A DNA stretch of 64,000 nucleotides from assembly GCF_007860135.1 (NCBI RefSeq), contig NZ_SJPV01000005.1:45785-109784 (forward strand), read 5' to 3'. A program made the position numbers and the translations under genes. Origin of the DNA: Novipirellula artificiosorum (GTDB taxonomy: Bacteria; Planctomycetota; Planctomycetia; Pirellulales; Pirellulaceae). A model generated the notes under the pieces. It was not told the origin of the DNA. It worked only from the letters and a program-made list of their open reading frames with translations, and ran no database searches. Below are positions 1 to 9,214 of the stretch, in pieces; the stretch's first letter is position 1; every line of letters starts with the position of its first letter.

Positions 1-33
1 GTTTGCGACCGTGCCATTTTTCACCCGAAATCA

Positions 34-3000
34 ATGCCGATGTCTGATTCTGTCAGCCCCTTTCGCGCCCCCCCGAGCAGCCCGAGCTTTCCCGAACTGG
101 AAGTGGAGATCCTGCAGTTCTGGGACGAGAACGACATCTACAACCAATCGCTAGCTCAACGTCGCGACGCGCCGTCATTCGTTTTCTACGAAGGCCCGCC
201 GACGGCCAATGGGATGCCGCACCCGGGGCACTGTTTGACCCGCGCGATCAAAGACGTCTTTCCGCGTTACAAAACGATGCGAGGCTATCGCTGCGAACGG
301 AAAGCGGGTTGGGATACGCATGGCTTGCCGGTCGAGGTTGAGGTTGGCAAAGAACTCGGCATCCACAGCAAGGAAGAGATCGAGGCCTACGGCATCGAAC
401 CGTTTATCCAGAAGTGCCAACAAAGTGTTTGGCGGTACATGCAGCAGTGGCAAACGCTCACGCGCCGATTGGGGTTTTGGGTCGATCTTGACGAAGCTTA
501 CGTGACCTACCATCAAAGCTATGTCGAGAGCGTATGGTGGAGTCTGAAGACCCTGTTTGAGCGAGGGTTGTTGTACCAAGGTCACAAGATCGTGTGGTGG
601 TGGGCACAAGGTGGAACGGCACTATCGGCTGGCGAAGTGGGACAAGGTTACCGTGAAGTGGCCGACCCGAGTGTCTACGTTTTGTTTCCCCTGGTCGATT
701 CGCCCGGTCGTTCGCTCGTCGTTTGGACCACCACACCCTGGACCCTGCCGAGCAACATGTTCGCTGCGGTTCACCCTGAACTTGAGTATTCCGTCGTCCG
801 TGACGAAGAGCTTGATGTTGAACTTGTCATCGCTTCGGCGTTAGTCGAAACCATCGCGGCGAAACTGAAGCGAGACTTGCCGGTGGTCGAAACGTTGCTC
901 GGGAAATCGCTGGTTGGCAACCGATACGTCCCGCCGTTCGATAACTACTACAAGACGCTTGGCGACGCGACCGGCACGTTGGTCGGTGGCGAAACCGAGC
1001 ATCAAATGTGGCGCGTCGTCGCGGCCGATTTTGTCACGATTGAATCCGGTAGCGGTGTGGTTCATCAGGCACCGGCATTCGGCGAGGTCGACTATGAAGT
1101 CTTGATGACCGAGCAGAAACGATTTGTTGAATCGGAACGTCCTGAGTTGCTATGTGCCGTTGGGCCAGACGGGAAATTTACAGACGACTTTGCGGAGATG
1201 AAAGGTGTTTGGGTCAAGGATGCCGACAAGCCGCTTTCGCGAACGCTACGTGAAGCGGGTCGACTGCTCCTGCTGGAGCAATACTTGCACGAGTACCCGT
1301 TCTGCTGGCGCGCGGATGAGGATCCATTGATCCAGTATCCGCGGCAGAGTTGGTTTATTCGGACGACCCGTTTTCGTGACCTGATGCTGAAGAACAACGC
1401 GAAGATTGGATGGCAACCCGAGCATATCCGTGATGGTCGCTTCGGTAATTTCTTGGAATCGAACGTCGATTGGGCCTTGTCGCGAGAACGGTATTGGGGA
1501 ACGCCGCTGCCGATTTGGGTTTGTCAAGAAACGGGGCAAATGGAAGCGATTGGGAACTATGACGAATTGTTGGCCAAACCGGGAATCGACGGGACCGAGG
1601 TGTGGGCCGATGCAAAAGCCGCGAACCCCGAATTGGCGGACGATTTGCGGGTGCACAAACCGTACATCGATTCGGTGACGTACGATTCGCCCTATGCCGA
1701 GGGGGCGCGAATGCAACGGGTGACCGAGGTGATCGATTGCTGGTACGACAGTGGTGCGATGCCTTTTGCCCAGTGGGGATGGCCACAGCAGAACGATGAC
1801 CGGTTCCGCGACCAATTCCCCGCCGACTTCATCAGCGAAGCACTCGACCAAACGCGTGGATGGTTCTATAGCCAATTGGCGATCAGCACGATGTTGTTTG
1901 GCGAGGGGGCCAGCCTCACCGAGGGAGCCAGCTTCTCGAAATCGTCTGACCAGGTCACCAAAACATCCTCCGAACCGTTTCCGCACCCGTATCGCAATTG
2001 CATCGTGCTTGGGCTGATGCTTGGCGAAGACGGCAAGAAGATGAGCAAGAGCAAGAAGAACTATCGCGAGCCGAGCGAAATCTTCGACAAGTACGGTGCC
2101 GACGCGCTTCGATGGTTTTTCTTTGCGGGGCAACCGCCTTGGACCGCCATCCAATACCGCGAACAATCCATCAAGGATTCCATTCCTGAATTCCTGCTGC
2201 GACTCTGGAACGTGTTCAGTTTCTTCAGCATCTATGCTGGAATTGATGGGTTTGATCCGACCTCGGCATCGAAGGCGGACAATCAATTGTCGACGGAATC
2301 CCTTGCATCCGCGCCAACCTATCGTGACGTCGACCAACGCAGCGAGATCGATCGATGGATTCTGTCGGAACTGAACCGAACGACCGAGATCGTGGTCACT
2401 CGGATGGATGCACTCGATAACTACAATGCTTGTCAAGGGTTGACGGCGTTTGTCGATGCGCTCAGCAATTGGTACGTGCGGCGCAGTCGAGATCGATATT
2501 GGTCCAGCGATACCGATTCGCAGGACAAGCACGACGCCTACTGGACGCTCTACGAAACGCTCCTTCAAACCACCAAGCTCGTTGCTCCATTTGTCCCGTT
2601 TTTGGCCGAGACATTGTGGCAACATTTGACACATCCGTTTGCGGATCGAGCCCGAAAAAGCGTTCACCTTTGCGATTACCCCGTCGCCGAGTCGTCAAGG
2701 ATTGATGGGAAGTTATCGGACAGCATGAAGTTGCTGCGCGAAATTGCATCGTTGGGCCGATCAGCTCGCGCCGAAGCGAAATTGAAAGTCCGATTGCCAC
2801 TGTCAAAGGTGGAAGTGGTACTGACCGATGAATCCGAAATCGCTTGGCTGAAAACTCACGATTCACTTGTTCGTGAGGAGTTGAACGTGAAAGCGGTCGA
2901 CTACACAACCGATGGGGAGCAATACGTGCAGTACAGTGTCGTCCCCAATTTTAAGCGGCTCGGTCCTCGAGTCGGCAAAAACATGCCGGCGGTGAAGAAG

Positions 3001-3456
3001 ACGCTGGCGGAAACCGACGGCAACACACTCTTGACCACACTCGGCCGCGACGGCTTCGTATCGATTGAACTCCCCGGGGGGGAATCGCTTCGACTCGATA
3101 ACGAAGACATCGAGGTTCGCTTGCAAGCCAAACAAGGCTGGGCCGCAGCGCAGGGGTCCAGCTGCGTTGTGGTGCTCAATACCGAAGTCACGGATGAGTT
3201 GCGACAGGAAGGGGTTGCGAAGGACTTGATCCGCACGATCCAAAGTCAACGCAAAGAAATCCAATGCGATTACACCGACCGGATTGTGGTCGGTGTGGTC
3301 AGCCAGGATGCGGATGTGAAGGCTGCGATCGCGGCTCATCGAGAGATGATTTGCGGCGAAACGTTGGCGAACGAGTTGAAGTCGTCCGCACTCGATACGG
3401 TGCTCCCGATCGAAACCGAGTTCGGCCAAATCTTCGTCAAGCGGGAGCAAGCGTAA
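34..3456 (+). CDS. ileS: isoleucyl-tRNA synthetase
   Basis: Charges tRNA-Ile with isoleucine in the cytoplasm. The 1140-residue protein has the class I signatures: an HPGH version of HIGH at residues 63-66 and KMSKS at 669-673, followed by an anticodon-binding domain. The catalytic region (GWDTHGLPVE, WYDSGAMPFAQWG) and the overall length match the IleS2 or eukaryote-like branch rather than the roughly 940-residue E. coli type. Residues of about 624-650 form a low-complexity, Ser/Thr-rich insertion just before the KMSKS domain, and a second insertion lies near 750-775. The start could be the ATG at 34 or at 43. The stop codon overlaps the purN start by one base (TAATG), which suggests translational coupling. 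Confidence 0.97.
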   Translation: MPMSDSVSPFRAPPSSPSFPELEVEILQFWDENDIYNQSLAQRRDAPSFVFYEGPPTANGMPHPGHCLTRAIKDVFPRYKTMRGYRCERKAGWDTHGLPVEVEVGKELGIHSKEEIEAYGIEPFIQKCQQSVWRYMQQWQTLTRRLGFWVDLDEAYVTYHQSYVESVWWSLKTLFERGLLYQGHKIVWWWAQGGTALSAGEVGQGYREVADPSVYVLFPLVDSPGRSLVVWTTTPWTLPSNMFAAVHPELEYSVVRDEELDVELVIASALVETIAAKLKRDLPVVETLLGKSLVGNRYVPPFDNYYKTLGDATGTLVGGETEHQMWRVVAADFVTIESGSGVVHQAPAFGEVDYEVLMTEQKRFVESERPELLCAVGPDGKFTDDFAEMKGVWVKDADKPLSRTLREAGRLLLLEQYLHEYPFCWRADEDPLIQYPRQSWFIRTTRFRDLMLKNNAKIGWQPEHIRDGRFGNFLESNVDWALSRERYWGTPLPIWVCQETGQMEAIGNYDELLAKPGIDGTEVWADAKAANPELADDLRVHKPYIDSVTYDSPYAEGARMQRVTEVIDCWYDSGAMPFAQWGWPQQNDDRFRDQFPADFISEALDQTRGWFYSQLAISTMLFGEGASLTEGASFSKSSDQVTKTSSEPFPHPYRNCIVLGLMLGEDGKKMSKSKKNYREPSEIFDKYGADALRWFFFAGQPPWTAIQYREQSIKDSIPEFLLRLWNVFSFFSIYAGIDGFDPTSASKADNQLSTESLASAPTYRDVDQRSEIDRWILSELNRTTEIVVTRMDALDNYNACQGLTAFVDALSNWYVRRSRDRYWSSDTDSQDKHDAYWTLYETLLQTTKLVAPFVPFLAETLWQHLTHPFADRARKSVHLCDYPVAESSRIDGKLSDSMKLLREIASLGRSARAEAKLKVRLPLSKVEVVLTDESEIAWLKTHDSLVREELNVKAVDYTTDGEQYVQYSVVPNFKRLGPRVGKNMPAVKKTLAETDGNTLLTTLGRDGFVSIELPGGESLRLDNEDIEVRLQAKQGWAAAQGSSCVVVLNTEVTDELRQEGVAKDLIRTIQSQRKEIQCDYTDRIVVGVVSQDADVKAAIAAHREMICGETLANELKSSALDTVLPIETEFGQIFVKREQA

Positions 3457-4046
3457 TGCTGGATCGCCCTCTGAAGATCGCGGTGTTTCTCAGCGGTAGC
3501 GGTCGGACGCTCGCGAATTTGATTCACCGTCGTGACGAATTTGGATTGCCGATTGATATTCGTTTGGTGATCAGCAGTCGCGACGATGTGCGAGGCGTCG
3601 AAATTGCCCGCGACGATGGAATCGACACGCGATGTGTCCGCAAACGCGATCACCGTGATCCGTTCGAGCATTCACGCGAAATGTTTGATCCTTGCCGCAA
3701 TGCGGGTGTTGATTTGGTCGTGATGGCCGGTTACTTGAACCATGTTTTGGTGCCAAACGATTTTGAAAACCGAGTGGTCAACATCCATCCGTCCCTGTTG
3801 CCCGCTTTTGGGGGTGAGGGGATGTACGGTCACCGGGTTCACCAAGCGGTCATCGATCGAGGGGTAAAGGTAACCGGTTGTACCGTACATTTTGTCGACA
3901 ACCAATACGATAACGGCCCGATCATTGTTCAGCGAGTTTGCCCGGTACTCGACGAGGATACGGCCGAGACGTTGGCCGCGCGAGTGTTCGAGCAAGAGTG
4001 CATCGCGTTACCCGAAGCGATTGTCAAGATCCACTCAGAGCTCTAG
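3456..4046 (+). CDS. purN: phosphoribosylglycinamide formyltransferase
   Basis: Transfers a formyl group from 10-formyl-THF to GAR in purine synthesis. The start is the ATG at 3456, which shares its A with the ileS stop. The frame is open further upstream, but only inside ileS. The 196-residue length is normal for PurN. The phosphate-binding SGSG lies near residues 13-16, and the catalytic triad is present as N109, H111 (in NIHPSLLPAF) and D148 (in VDNQYDNGPI). Its 3' end overlaps the convergent GHMP gene by 4 bp. Confidence 0.96.
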   Translation: MLDRPLKIAVFLSGSGRTLANLIHRRDEFGLPIDIRLVISSRDDVRGVEIARDDGIDTRCVRKRDHRDPFEHSREMFDPCRNAGVDLVVMAGYLNHVLVPNDFENRVVNIHPSLLPAFGGEGMYGHRVHQAVIDRGVKVTGCTVHFVDNQYDNGPIIVQRVCPVLDEDTAETLAARVFEQECIALPEAIVKIHSEL

Positions 4047-4990
4047 CGTTGTCCCTCATGAACCGTTCTCGGTTCATTTTTCGGCGCAGCGAACTGCACC
4101 TCTTCGTGTTCCGCGTTGCTTCGTGTCCGCACGAAGTACTCGGCCTCCTGTCGTGTTTCAAACCAGGCAAACACCGTTGGCCCCCAACTGCTTTGGCCAA
4201 CCCCTTTGGCACCGCGATCGATCAGGGAATCGACCAACCGAGTCACAGCGGGCCCATTGTAGGGGCCGTTCTGAACCGATTCAAACAACATGCCGCTGGC
4301 TCGATTGTATCGATGGACGGCGTCTGTAAACGAGGCGAAATCTTCTCGCTGGATGGCCGTGGTGAGTTGTTCGGATGCAAGGCAGCGAAGTTCATCACGA
4401 AGCTCCGACGTAGCAGGTGGCAATTGGTTAAACTGGTTCTGCTCCAAGTCACCGCTAACCGTCGGAACAGTTCGCCGCGAACGAAACATGGCGACGCACC
4501 ACGCGTGCGGAACCGAGACCCGTTCTCGAATCGGGTTTAAATCTGCCGTCTCCATCGATTCCTCGAAGATCAGCCCTCCGGCAAAGTAACCGTGGATCCC
4601 GACGGCCGATCGTTTCCCGCGAGCGGCGACATGGAACGCCAAATCTTCGCGATTGCATCGAACTTGAAACAGTAAGCAGAGTGCTTCGGCGACCGCCATC
4701 GACAATTGCGTTCCGCTGCCTCGACCGGTGTGAGGATCGGGACGCTGAAGAACCTGCATTTCACAGGGTGGCAGTCCCTTCAGGTTGGCGAAGGCAGCAA
4801 AACGGCGCACGATCGCATCGATGCGTTCGGTTTCCTTTGCGCAGGGGCGATATCGCTGCGAACGCCGAACGACCACTTCAGTCGCCGGTGAATCGATCAT
4901 CACTCCGACGCCTCCGTAGGGAGGTTGTGTGTCGAGCAAACCGAAATGCAAACGCGCGCCAGTGATCACGCGAACTTGTTGGTTCGTCAT
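4043..4990 (-). CDS. beta-ribofuranosylaminobenzene 5'-phosphate synthase-like GHMP protein
   Basis: A 315-residue GHMP-fold protein. The N-terminus GARLHFGLLD (11-20) and the glycine-rich ATP/phosphate loop GRGSGTQ (89-95) match the beta-RFAP synthase family. That enzyme condenses p-aminobenzoate (or a hydroxybenzoate) with PRPP at the first committed step of tetrahydromethanopterin synthesis. The C-terminal GVGQSSWGPT segment is the usual GHMP motif 3. It is the last gene of a minus-strand trio and overlaps the DUF447 gene by 4 bp. The PabA homologue upstream would supply the aromatic substrate, which supports this over a generic GHMP kinase. Activity is inferred from family and context. 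Confidence 0.82.
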   Translation of the reverse strand: MTNQQVRVITGARLHFGLLDTQPPYGGVGVMIDSPATEVVVRRSQRYRPCAKETERIDAIVRRFAAFANLKGLPPCEMQVLQRPDPHTGRGSGTQLSMAVAEALCLLFQVRCNREDLAFHVAARGKRSAVGIHGYFAGGLIFEESMETADLNPIRERVSVPHAWCVAMFRSRRTVPTVSGDLEQNQFNQLPPATSELRDELRCLASEQLTTAIQREDFASFTDAVHRYNRASGMLFESVQNGPYNGPAVTRLVDSLIDRGAKGVGQSSWGPTVFAWFETRQEAEYFVRTRSNAEHEEVQFAAPKNEPRTVHEGQR

Positions 4991-5598
4991 GATCTCAAAG
5001 TGGATGCGGCGAGGTGGGATTCAATGTAATCGGCCAATCGTGAAAACGCATTCCTTTCATGCTCACCCGCCGTTTTCTCGATAAGTGGTTTGAGTCGCTG
5101 CATGTGGCATTCGATTTCTTCTCTGGGAAGCAGTTGGATACGCGTCGCCAGAATTGCCGCTTCGATGGTGGCATGTTTTGCCCGATTGAACCCAAAGAAA
5201 GGGCGGATGACTTCACTTTGGAGCACACGACACTCGAAGGAAGCTCGCGTCGACAACGTGTTCGATGACGTGATTTCGACCGCAAACCAACGATGACAAT
5301 CATGCAGTGCCCACAAACCGTCACCGACCGGATGGACCAACGATTGGAGGGTGGTTTGATCCCTTTCCTGATGGATCGCACCGCGGGCAAACAGATCAAC
5401 ATCGTCGCTGACATGCACGACGGCACGCCGTTGATGACAGAGGTTTGAAAAGGTCTTTGAAGTACGGAACGGACGCAGCACCATGGTTTGGCCAATCGGA
5501 TCCTGGATCGCCAAAGCGTCCGAGACGTCGATTCCCATCGGCGCAAGATTGACCTGGTTGTCTTGATCAGCCGTCGTCACGATCGACTCAAGAATCAT
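4987..5598 (-). CDS. DUF447 family protein, probable flavin-binding
   Basis: A 203-residue protein starting at MILESIVTT. The frame runs 33 codons further upstream, but that part lies within the amidotransferase gene and does not resemble the family. The N-terminal pattern (VTTADQDNQVNLAPMG), then RPFRTSKTFSNL and VVHVSDDVDLFARGAI, is that of DUF447, known from methanogens and from bacteria with methanopterin-linked C1 enzymes. It has a split-barrel flavin-reductase-like fold, and its biochemical role is not settled. It overlaps pabA by 11 bp and the GHMP gene by 4 bp, so the three are almost certainly co-transcribed. Confidence 0.82.
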   Translation of the reverse strand: MILESIVTTADQDNQVNLAPMGIDVSDALAIQDPIGQTMVLRPFRTSKTFSNLCHQRRAVVHVSDDVDLFARGAIHQERDQTTLQSLVHPVGDGLWALHDCHRWFAVEITSSNTLSTRASFECRVLQSEVIRPFFGFNRAKHATIEAAILATRIQLLPREEIECHMQRLKPLIEKTAGEHERNAFSRLADYIESHLAASTLRS

Positions 5599-6184
5599 GT
5601 CGACCCTTCCTGTCTTGGCGAAACGCGATTTGAACAAAGTTCTGCACGATCCGTTCCCCTTGGTCGGAAAGAATCGATTCAGGATGAAACTGGACACCGA
5701 ACACCGGACGATGGATGTGTTCGATCGACATGATCACTCCATCGTCGGTCATCGCCGTCACCTTTAACTCCGGGGGAACCCTGTTCGGATCGATCGCCAG
5801 TGAATGATAGCGTCCCACGTTGGTTGGCGATTGGCAACCATCAAAAATCTCCGTTCCATGATGGTGAATGGTTGATTTCATGCCATGCACGGGACCACAC
5901 CGCAGCACCGCCCCGCCAAAAGCGACACCGATTGCTTGGTGGCCTAGACAAACCCCCAACATCGGAATGCGGTGCGAAAGTTCGCGAACAACATCGATCG
6001 AGCAGCCCGCATCCTCGGGACGACCCGGTCCAGGAGAAATCACAATCGCAACGGGATTCAATTCACGACATCCCGCCACGTCCACTTGGTCGCTGCGAAC
6101 CACTTGGGTCTCGCAACGGAGACAACGAAAATAGCGAGCTAAATTGTGGACGAAGGAATCGTAGTTGTCCAAAAGTAAGATCAT
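5588..6184 (-). CDS. pabA: anthranilate/aminodeoxychorismate synthase glutamine amidotransferase subunit
   Basis: A class I glutamine amidotransferase of 198 residues that feeds ammonia from glutamine to a chorismate-converting partner (PabB or TrpE). It starts with the typical MILLLDNYDSFVHNLARYF. C79 sits in GVCLGHQ, and H167 and E169 in FHPES, so the catalytic triad is complete. The oxyanion segment SPGPGRPEDAG is at 50-60. Sequence alone does not separate PabA from TrpG. Being first in a trio with a beta-RFAP synthase-like gene favours p-aminobenzoate supply. No PabB or TrpE gene is in the window. Confidence 0.88.
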   Translation of the reverse strand: MILLLDNYDSFVHNLARYFRCLRCETQVVRSDQVDVAGCRELNPVAIVISPGPGRPEDAGCSIDVVRELSHRIPMLGVCLGHQAIGVAFGGAVLRCGPVHGMKSTIHHHGTEIFDGCQSPTNVGRYHSLAIDPNRVPPELKVTAMTDDGVIMSIEHIHRPVFGVQFHPESILSDQGERIVQNFVQIAFRQDRKGRHDS

Positions 6185-6190
6185 TGATCG

Positions 6191-6664
6191 CTAACGGCGA
6201 GGCTTGGCAAACTTGATCTTCTCAATCAGCTTGACCACCTGATTTCCATCCTTCCTGCCGCTGACGGCGGTGATCGCATCGATGACGTTTTCGTACCGCA
6301 AATTATAGTCGCTATCGATTTCAATTTCGGGGCCTTCGTCACCTTCGACCGGTGCCGAGGTTCCGATCAACGAAATCACATTGGCTTGCAACTGTTCAAA
6401 ATCGGTGCCCAGGCTAATCTCGTTGAGCGACATCGACGCCAGCCGACCATCGGCATCCGCCTGCAAGCGAAGTTTGAGTGGCAAATCCGTTGGATCGATC
6501 ACCCCACTACTTTCGCCAAGCGGCATGCGGACACTGAAATCACCCTCAAGTTCGACAATCTTAAACGTCATCACAAAAAACACGAGCAGCAGAAAGACGA
6601 TATCAATCATGCTGGTCATGTTCAATTCGCTTTTTTCGATCTCACCACGATTACGAATTTTCAC
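6191..6664 (-). CDS. ExbD/TolR family biopolymer transport protein (copy 1)
   Basis: A 157-residue inner-membrane protein with a short cytoplasmic N-terminus, one membrane segment (about 17-37) and a periplasmic domain. The membrane segment carries the family's essential proton-path aspartate (D21 in SMIDIVFLLLVFF). ExbD proteins work with ExbB to turn proton motive force into work across the envelope. It overlaps the second ExbD by 4 bp (ATGA) and ends the module, 6 bp before the start of the pabA gene on the same strand. Confidence 0.92.
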   Translation of the reverse strand: MKIRNRGEIEKSELNMTSMIDIVFLLLVFFVMTFKIVELEGDFSVRMPLGESSGVIDPTDLPLKLRLQADADGRLASMSLNEISLGTDFEQLQANVISLIGTSAPVEGDEGPEIEIDSDYNLRYENVIDAITAVSGRKDGNQVVKLIEKIKFAKPRR

Positions 6665-7098
6665 GATCGATCCTCCTTCACACGCAGTGCAAAGTTGACC
6701 AAGTTTTGGTCTTGCGCAACACGGATCACCTCTTGCACATCCCCCATTGCCGTGTCGCGATGGGCTCGGATGACGACATTCGCATCGGCAGCGGTTTTGC
6801 CTTCCGCCTTGATCACCGAAAGTTCACGCTGCAGCCCAATCCGCAGCGTTTCAACCGTAAAGTCATCGCCACCGAGGGTGACCTCGCCATCCTTGGCGAC
6901 ATGCAAGATGATCGGGTAATCCAAGGGAGCTTCGGGTGGTTTGACCAATTGGCTACTCGGCAACACGACACGATCATTCGCCTCCGTTTGAGCGAAGTTG
7001 ATCAGCACCATAAAGAATGCGATCAATTGGAACGTCATGTCGATCATCGGCGTCAGATCGCCACCGGCCAAATCAGGCTTCTTCGATTTGACACGCAT
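6661..7098 (-). CDS. ExbD/TolR family biopolymer transport protein (copy 2)
   Basis: A 145-residue paralogue of the downstream ExbD. The membrane segment has the key aspartate (D20 in TPMIDMTFQLIAFF). The periplasmic part has the ExbD pattern of short beta strands ending in an alpha-beta unit (VVIRAHRDTAMGDVQEVI). The start codon follows the ExbB stop with no gap. Two unlike ExbD copies beside one ExbB suggest a heteromeric or dual-specificity complex, which is an inference. Confidence 0.92.
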   Translation of the reverse strand: MRVKSKKPDLAGGDLTPMIDMTFQLIAFFMVLINFAQTEANDRVVLPSSQLVKPPEAPLDYPIILHVAKDGEVTLGGDDFTVETLRIGLQRELSVIKAEGKTAADANVVIRAHRDTAMGDVQEVIRVAQDQNLVNFALRVKEDRS

Positions 7099-7995
7099 CT
7101 ATTTTTTGGCTCCTTGAGGCTGAACGTCCTCAAACCGGCTCATCAAGTTCTCGCTCGACACGCCGACTTCCAACAACAATCGCGAGACTCGGTTCCTCAG
7201 TACGTTGTAGGCCGCAATTGCGGGAATCGCGATCGCCAACCCAAGCAGCGTGGTGAACAACGCCAAGGAGATGCCTTCGGCTAATTCCGAGGGGTTCGGG
7301 GTCGAGCCGCCAAGAGCAATCTTTTGGAACGAGGAGATCATTCCATGCACCGTTCCGAACAGCCCGATCATAGGACTGAGATTGCCGATCAAGGCCATGT
7401 AGGAAAGCAAGTGTTCAAGCTTCATGCTTTCCTCTTCCCCCACTTCCTGCATCCCCTCGAGCGCCTTGTTGTAGCCTCGCGACAATTTGGCGAGCCCGGC
7501 CGACAACACTTTGCCGAGCACCGATTCGTCCGCTCGCGCCATGTCATAGGCTTCTTGGAACTGTTTCTCGTTAAGCTTGTCTTCAAAATTCTCAATCAAT
7601 TCTTGCGGACAGAGCACATCGCGGCGGGACGCCAAAACATTCATCACAAACAAGGAAACCAACGTGATGGACAGGGCTAAGAAAATAAACAAGTACCCGT
7701 AGCCAAGCGAATTGATGGTCCATTCAAGCAGGTTCTCGTCTTTCTTGACATTGGCCGGCACCGCACCGTCCGCCGCAGCCCCCGCATCGGCGGCACCGTC
7801 ATCGAGCGGTGCGTCGACCGCCGCCGCGGGCTCGTCAACGACGCCGAACTCCTCCATCGCGTCATCCTGAGCCATTGCCGATACGGAAACGAACAACGAC
7901 GCGATCAACGCCATCATGATCAAGCGAAACGAGTGACGGCGTGTCGGGTCAATCAAGGCCGATCGTCGCAGAAGGGAACCGCAGGAAGCGAACAT
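7099..7995 (-). CDS. MotA/TolQ/ExbB proton channel protein
   Basis: A 298-residue ExbB-type protein. The ATG at 7995 is preferred over the TTG one codon upstream, because GGAGAG lies eight bases before it. An N-terminal signal-like stretch ends near AMAQ, followed by an acidic Ala/Asp-rich linker. Three membrane segments follow, near residues 100-122, 190-215 and 240-262. The family core (ALIGNLSPMIGLFGTVHGMI and LFTTLLGLAIAIPA) is clear. It probably forms the channel for the two ExbD proteins encoded directly downstream. The extra periplasmic N-terminal extension is common in planctomycete homologues. Confidence 0.92.
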   Translation of the reverse strand: MFASCGSLLRRSALIDPTRRHSFRLIMMALIASLFVSVSAMAQDDAMEEFGVVDEPAAAVDAPLDDGAADAGAAADGAVPANVKKDENLLEWTINSLGYGYLFIFLALSITLVSLFVMNVLASRRDVLCPQELIENFEDKLNEKQFQEAYDMARADESVLGKVLSAGLAKLSRGYNKALEGMQEVGEEESMKLEHLLSYMALIGNLSPMIGLFGTVHGMISSFQKIALGGSTPNPSELAEGISLALFTTLLGLAIAIPAIAAYNVLRNRVSRLLLEVGVSSENLMSRFEDVQPQGAKK

Positions 7996-8160
7996 CAACG
8001 AAACTCTCCGAGAAAGTAGCGGGCAAAGGTGTTTTTATTGCGTGCGTCGGATCGCATTCGCGTCCGAATGGGGTTGTTGAGCGAATTCATAAGATACTCT
8101 ACTTCGCGTCGGCGCGTCAGCATCCGGTGCCCCGGTTTCTGATCGGACAAAACAGGCGTT

Positions 8161-9201
8161 CTAGGAACCAAATCCAGGGTACCGTTGTTTTAATTCGTCA
8201 CGCGCTTCGGCCGCTCGCTGTGGCTTACCCACTTTCGGCCATAATTCAACCAATTTGGACAAGGCGATTGCGTGCGCATCACTTTGACTCGAAAACATCA
8301 AATGCGTATGGAGGTAGGCCAAAATGGCTCCTTCAATATCCCCCTTGGCTTCGTAAATCGCCCCCTGGGAATTGTAGACGCGGGCGGCCATTTCGACGTC
8401 GGAGGAACTCATGTCCGCGACCAGCCCCGAAATCAAATCGAGCCCCTCATCGGCCTGATCACTTTTGGCGAGCGCGGTTGCTTTACCAGCCTTTGCGAGC
8501 GATTGCAGCCGAGCCGCCGCAACGGAATCGACTTTCAAAACGAGAATCTTGTCAAACTCGGTGTTCGCAGCGGCAATGTCATTCGCAGCCAAATGGGTCA
8601 TGCCCGTCCAATAAACCGATTCGATCTGGGTCGGCACCGCTGGGGCTCTTGAAAGCGCACCGTAGAACTTGAGTGCGTCTTTCGTATTGCCGAGTGACAA
8701 TGCCAGATCGCCGACCACTTTGGCAGCTTCATAGAAATGCCACGAGTCGCGGTGTTTGGATGCGAAGCCAAGCATGGCTGCGGCCGCTGCTTTCTTATCG
8801 CCGCGCCCGGCTAACGCCAATTGGCTCTGGCTAAATGCCTTGTAAAATTCTGTATCCGCCTTGATGACTTCCCGTGGCAGCGAATCAAGATCGATACCGT
8901 TCAGTTCCTTCAGAGCTTCTTCGTGTTGGCCATCGAGTGCGAATTCACGTCCCTTGGTTAACGCAGACGGGTCTCCTTCGAAAAGGATTTTTCGGATCTC
9001 GCCAGCCAACAAGTTGGTTGTGTTGCTGCCTCGCTTAACTTGAATCCCTTGCGCGTCGGTTTTTGCCACAGCACCGATGATCGCCGAACCGGTCAACGGA
9101 TAGACTCGATCACTCTGAGCGCGGACCGAACTCGCGTTGACCAGCAGGCTTGCCAGCGACAACGCGGTGATCGTTATCTTAGAAAAGGGTTGTTTGCTCA
9201 T
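8161..9201 (-). CDS. exported TPR-repeat protein
   Basis: A 346-residue protein with a signal peptide (cleavage probably after SSVRAQ). A short beta-rich segment follows, then helical repeats with TPR spacing (AAKVVGDLALSLGNTKDALKFY; ARVYNSQGAIYEAKGDIEGA). No catalytic motif is visible, so a periplasmic scaffold or adaptor role is the likely reading. It lies 13 bp after the 1031-codon TPR gene and 163 bp before exbB, all on the minus strand, which fits a common envelope-transport operon. Confidence 0.78.
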   Translation of the reverse strand: MSKQPFSKITITALSLASLLVNASSVRAQSDRVYPLTGSAIIGAVAKTDAQGIQVKRGSNTTNLLAGEIRKILFEGDPSALTKGREFALDGQHEEALKELNGIDLDSLPREVIKADTEFYKAFSQSQLALAGRGDKKAAAAAMLGFASKHRDSWHFYEAAKVVGDLALSLGNTKDALKFYGALSRAPAVPTQIESVYWTGMTHLAANDIAAANTEFDKILVLKVDSVAAARLQSLAKAGKATALAKSDQADEGLDLISGLVADMSSSDVEMAARVYNSQGAIYEAKGDIEGAILAYLHTHLMFSSQSDAHAIALSKLVELWPKVGKPQRAAEARDELKQRYPGFGS

Positions 9202-9214
9202 GCTTCTTCAAAGC

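Noticed and set aside
1246..2667. 473-codon open frame on the minus strand inside ileS
   Set aside because: It lies wholly within a certain synthetase gene, has no family motif, and its composition (Arg/Pro/His-rich) is that of a GC-rich antisense shadow.
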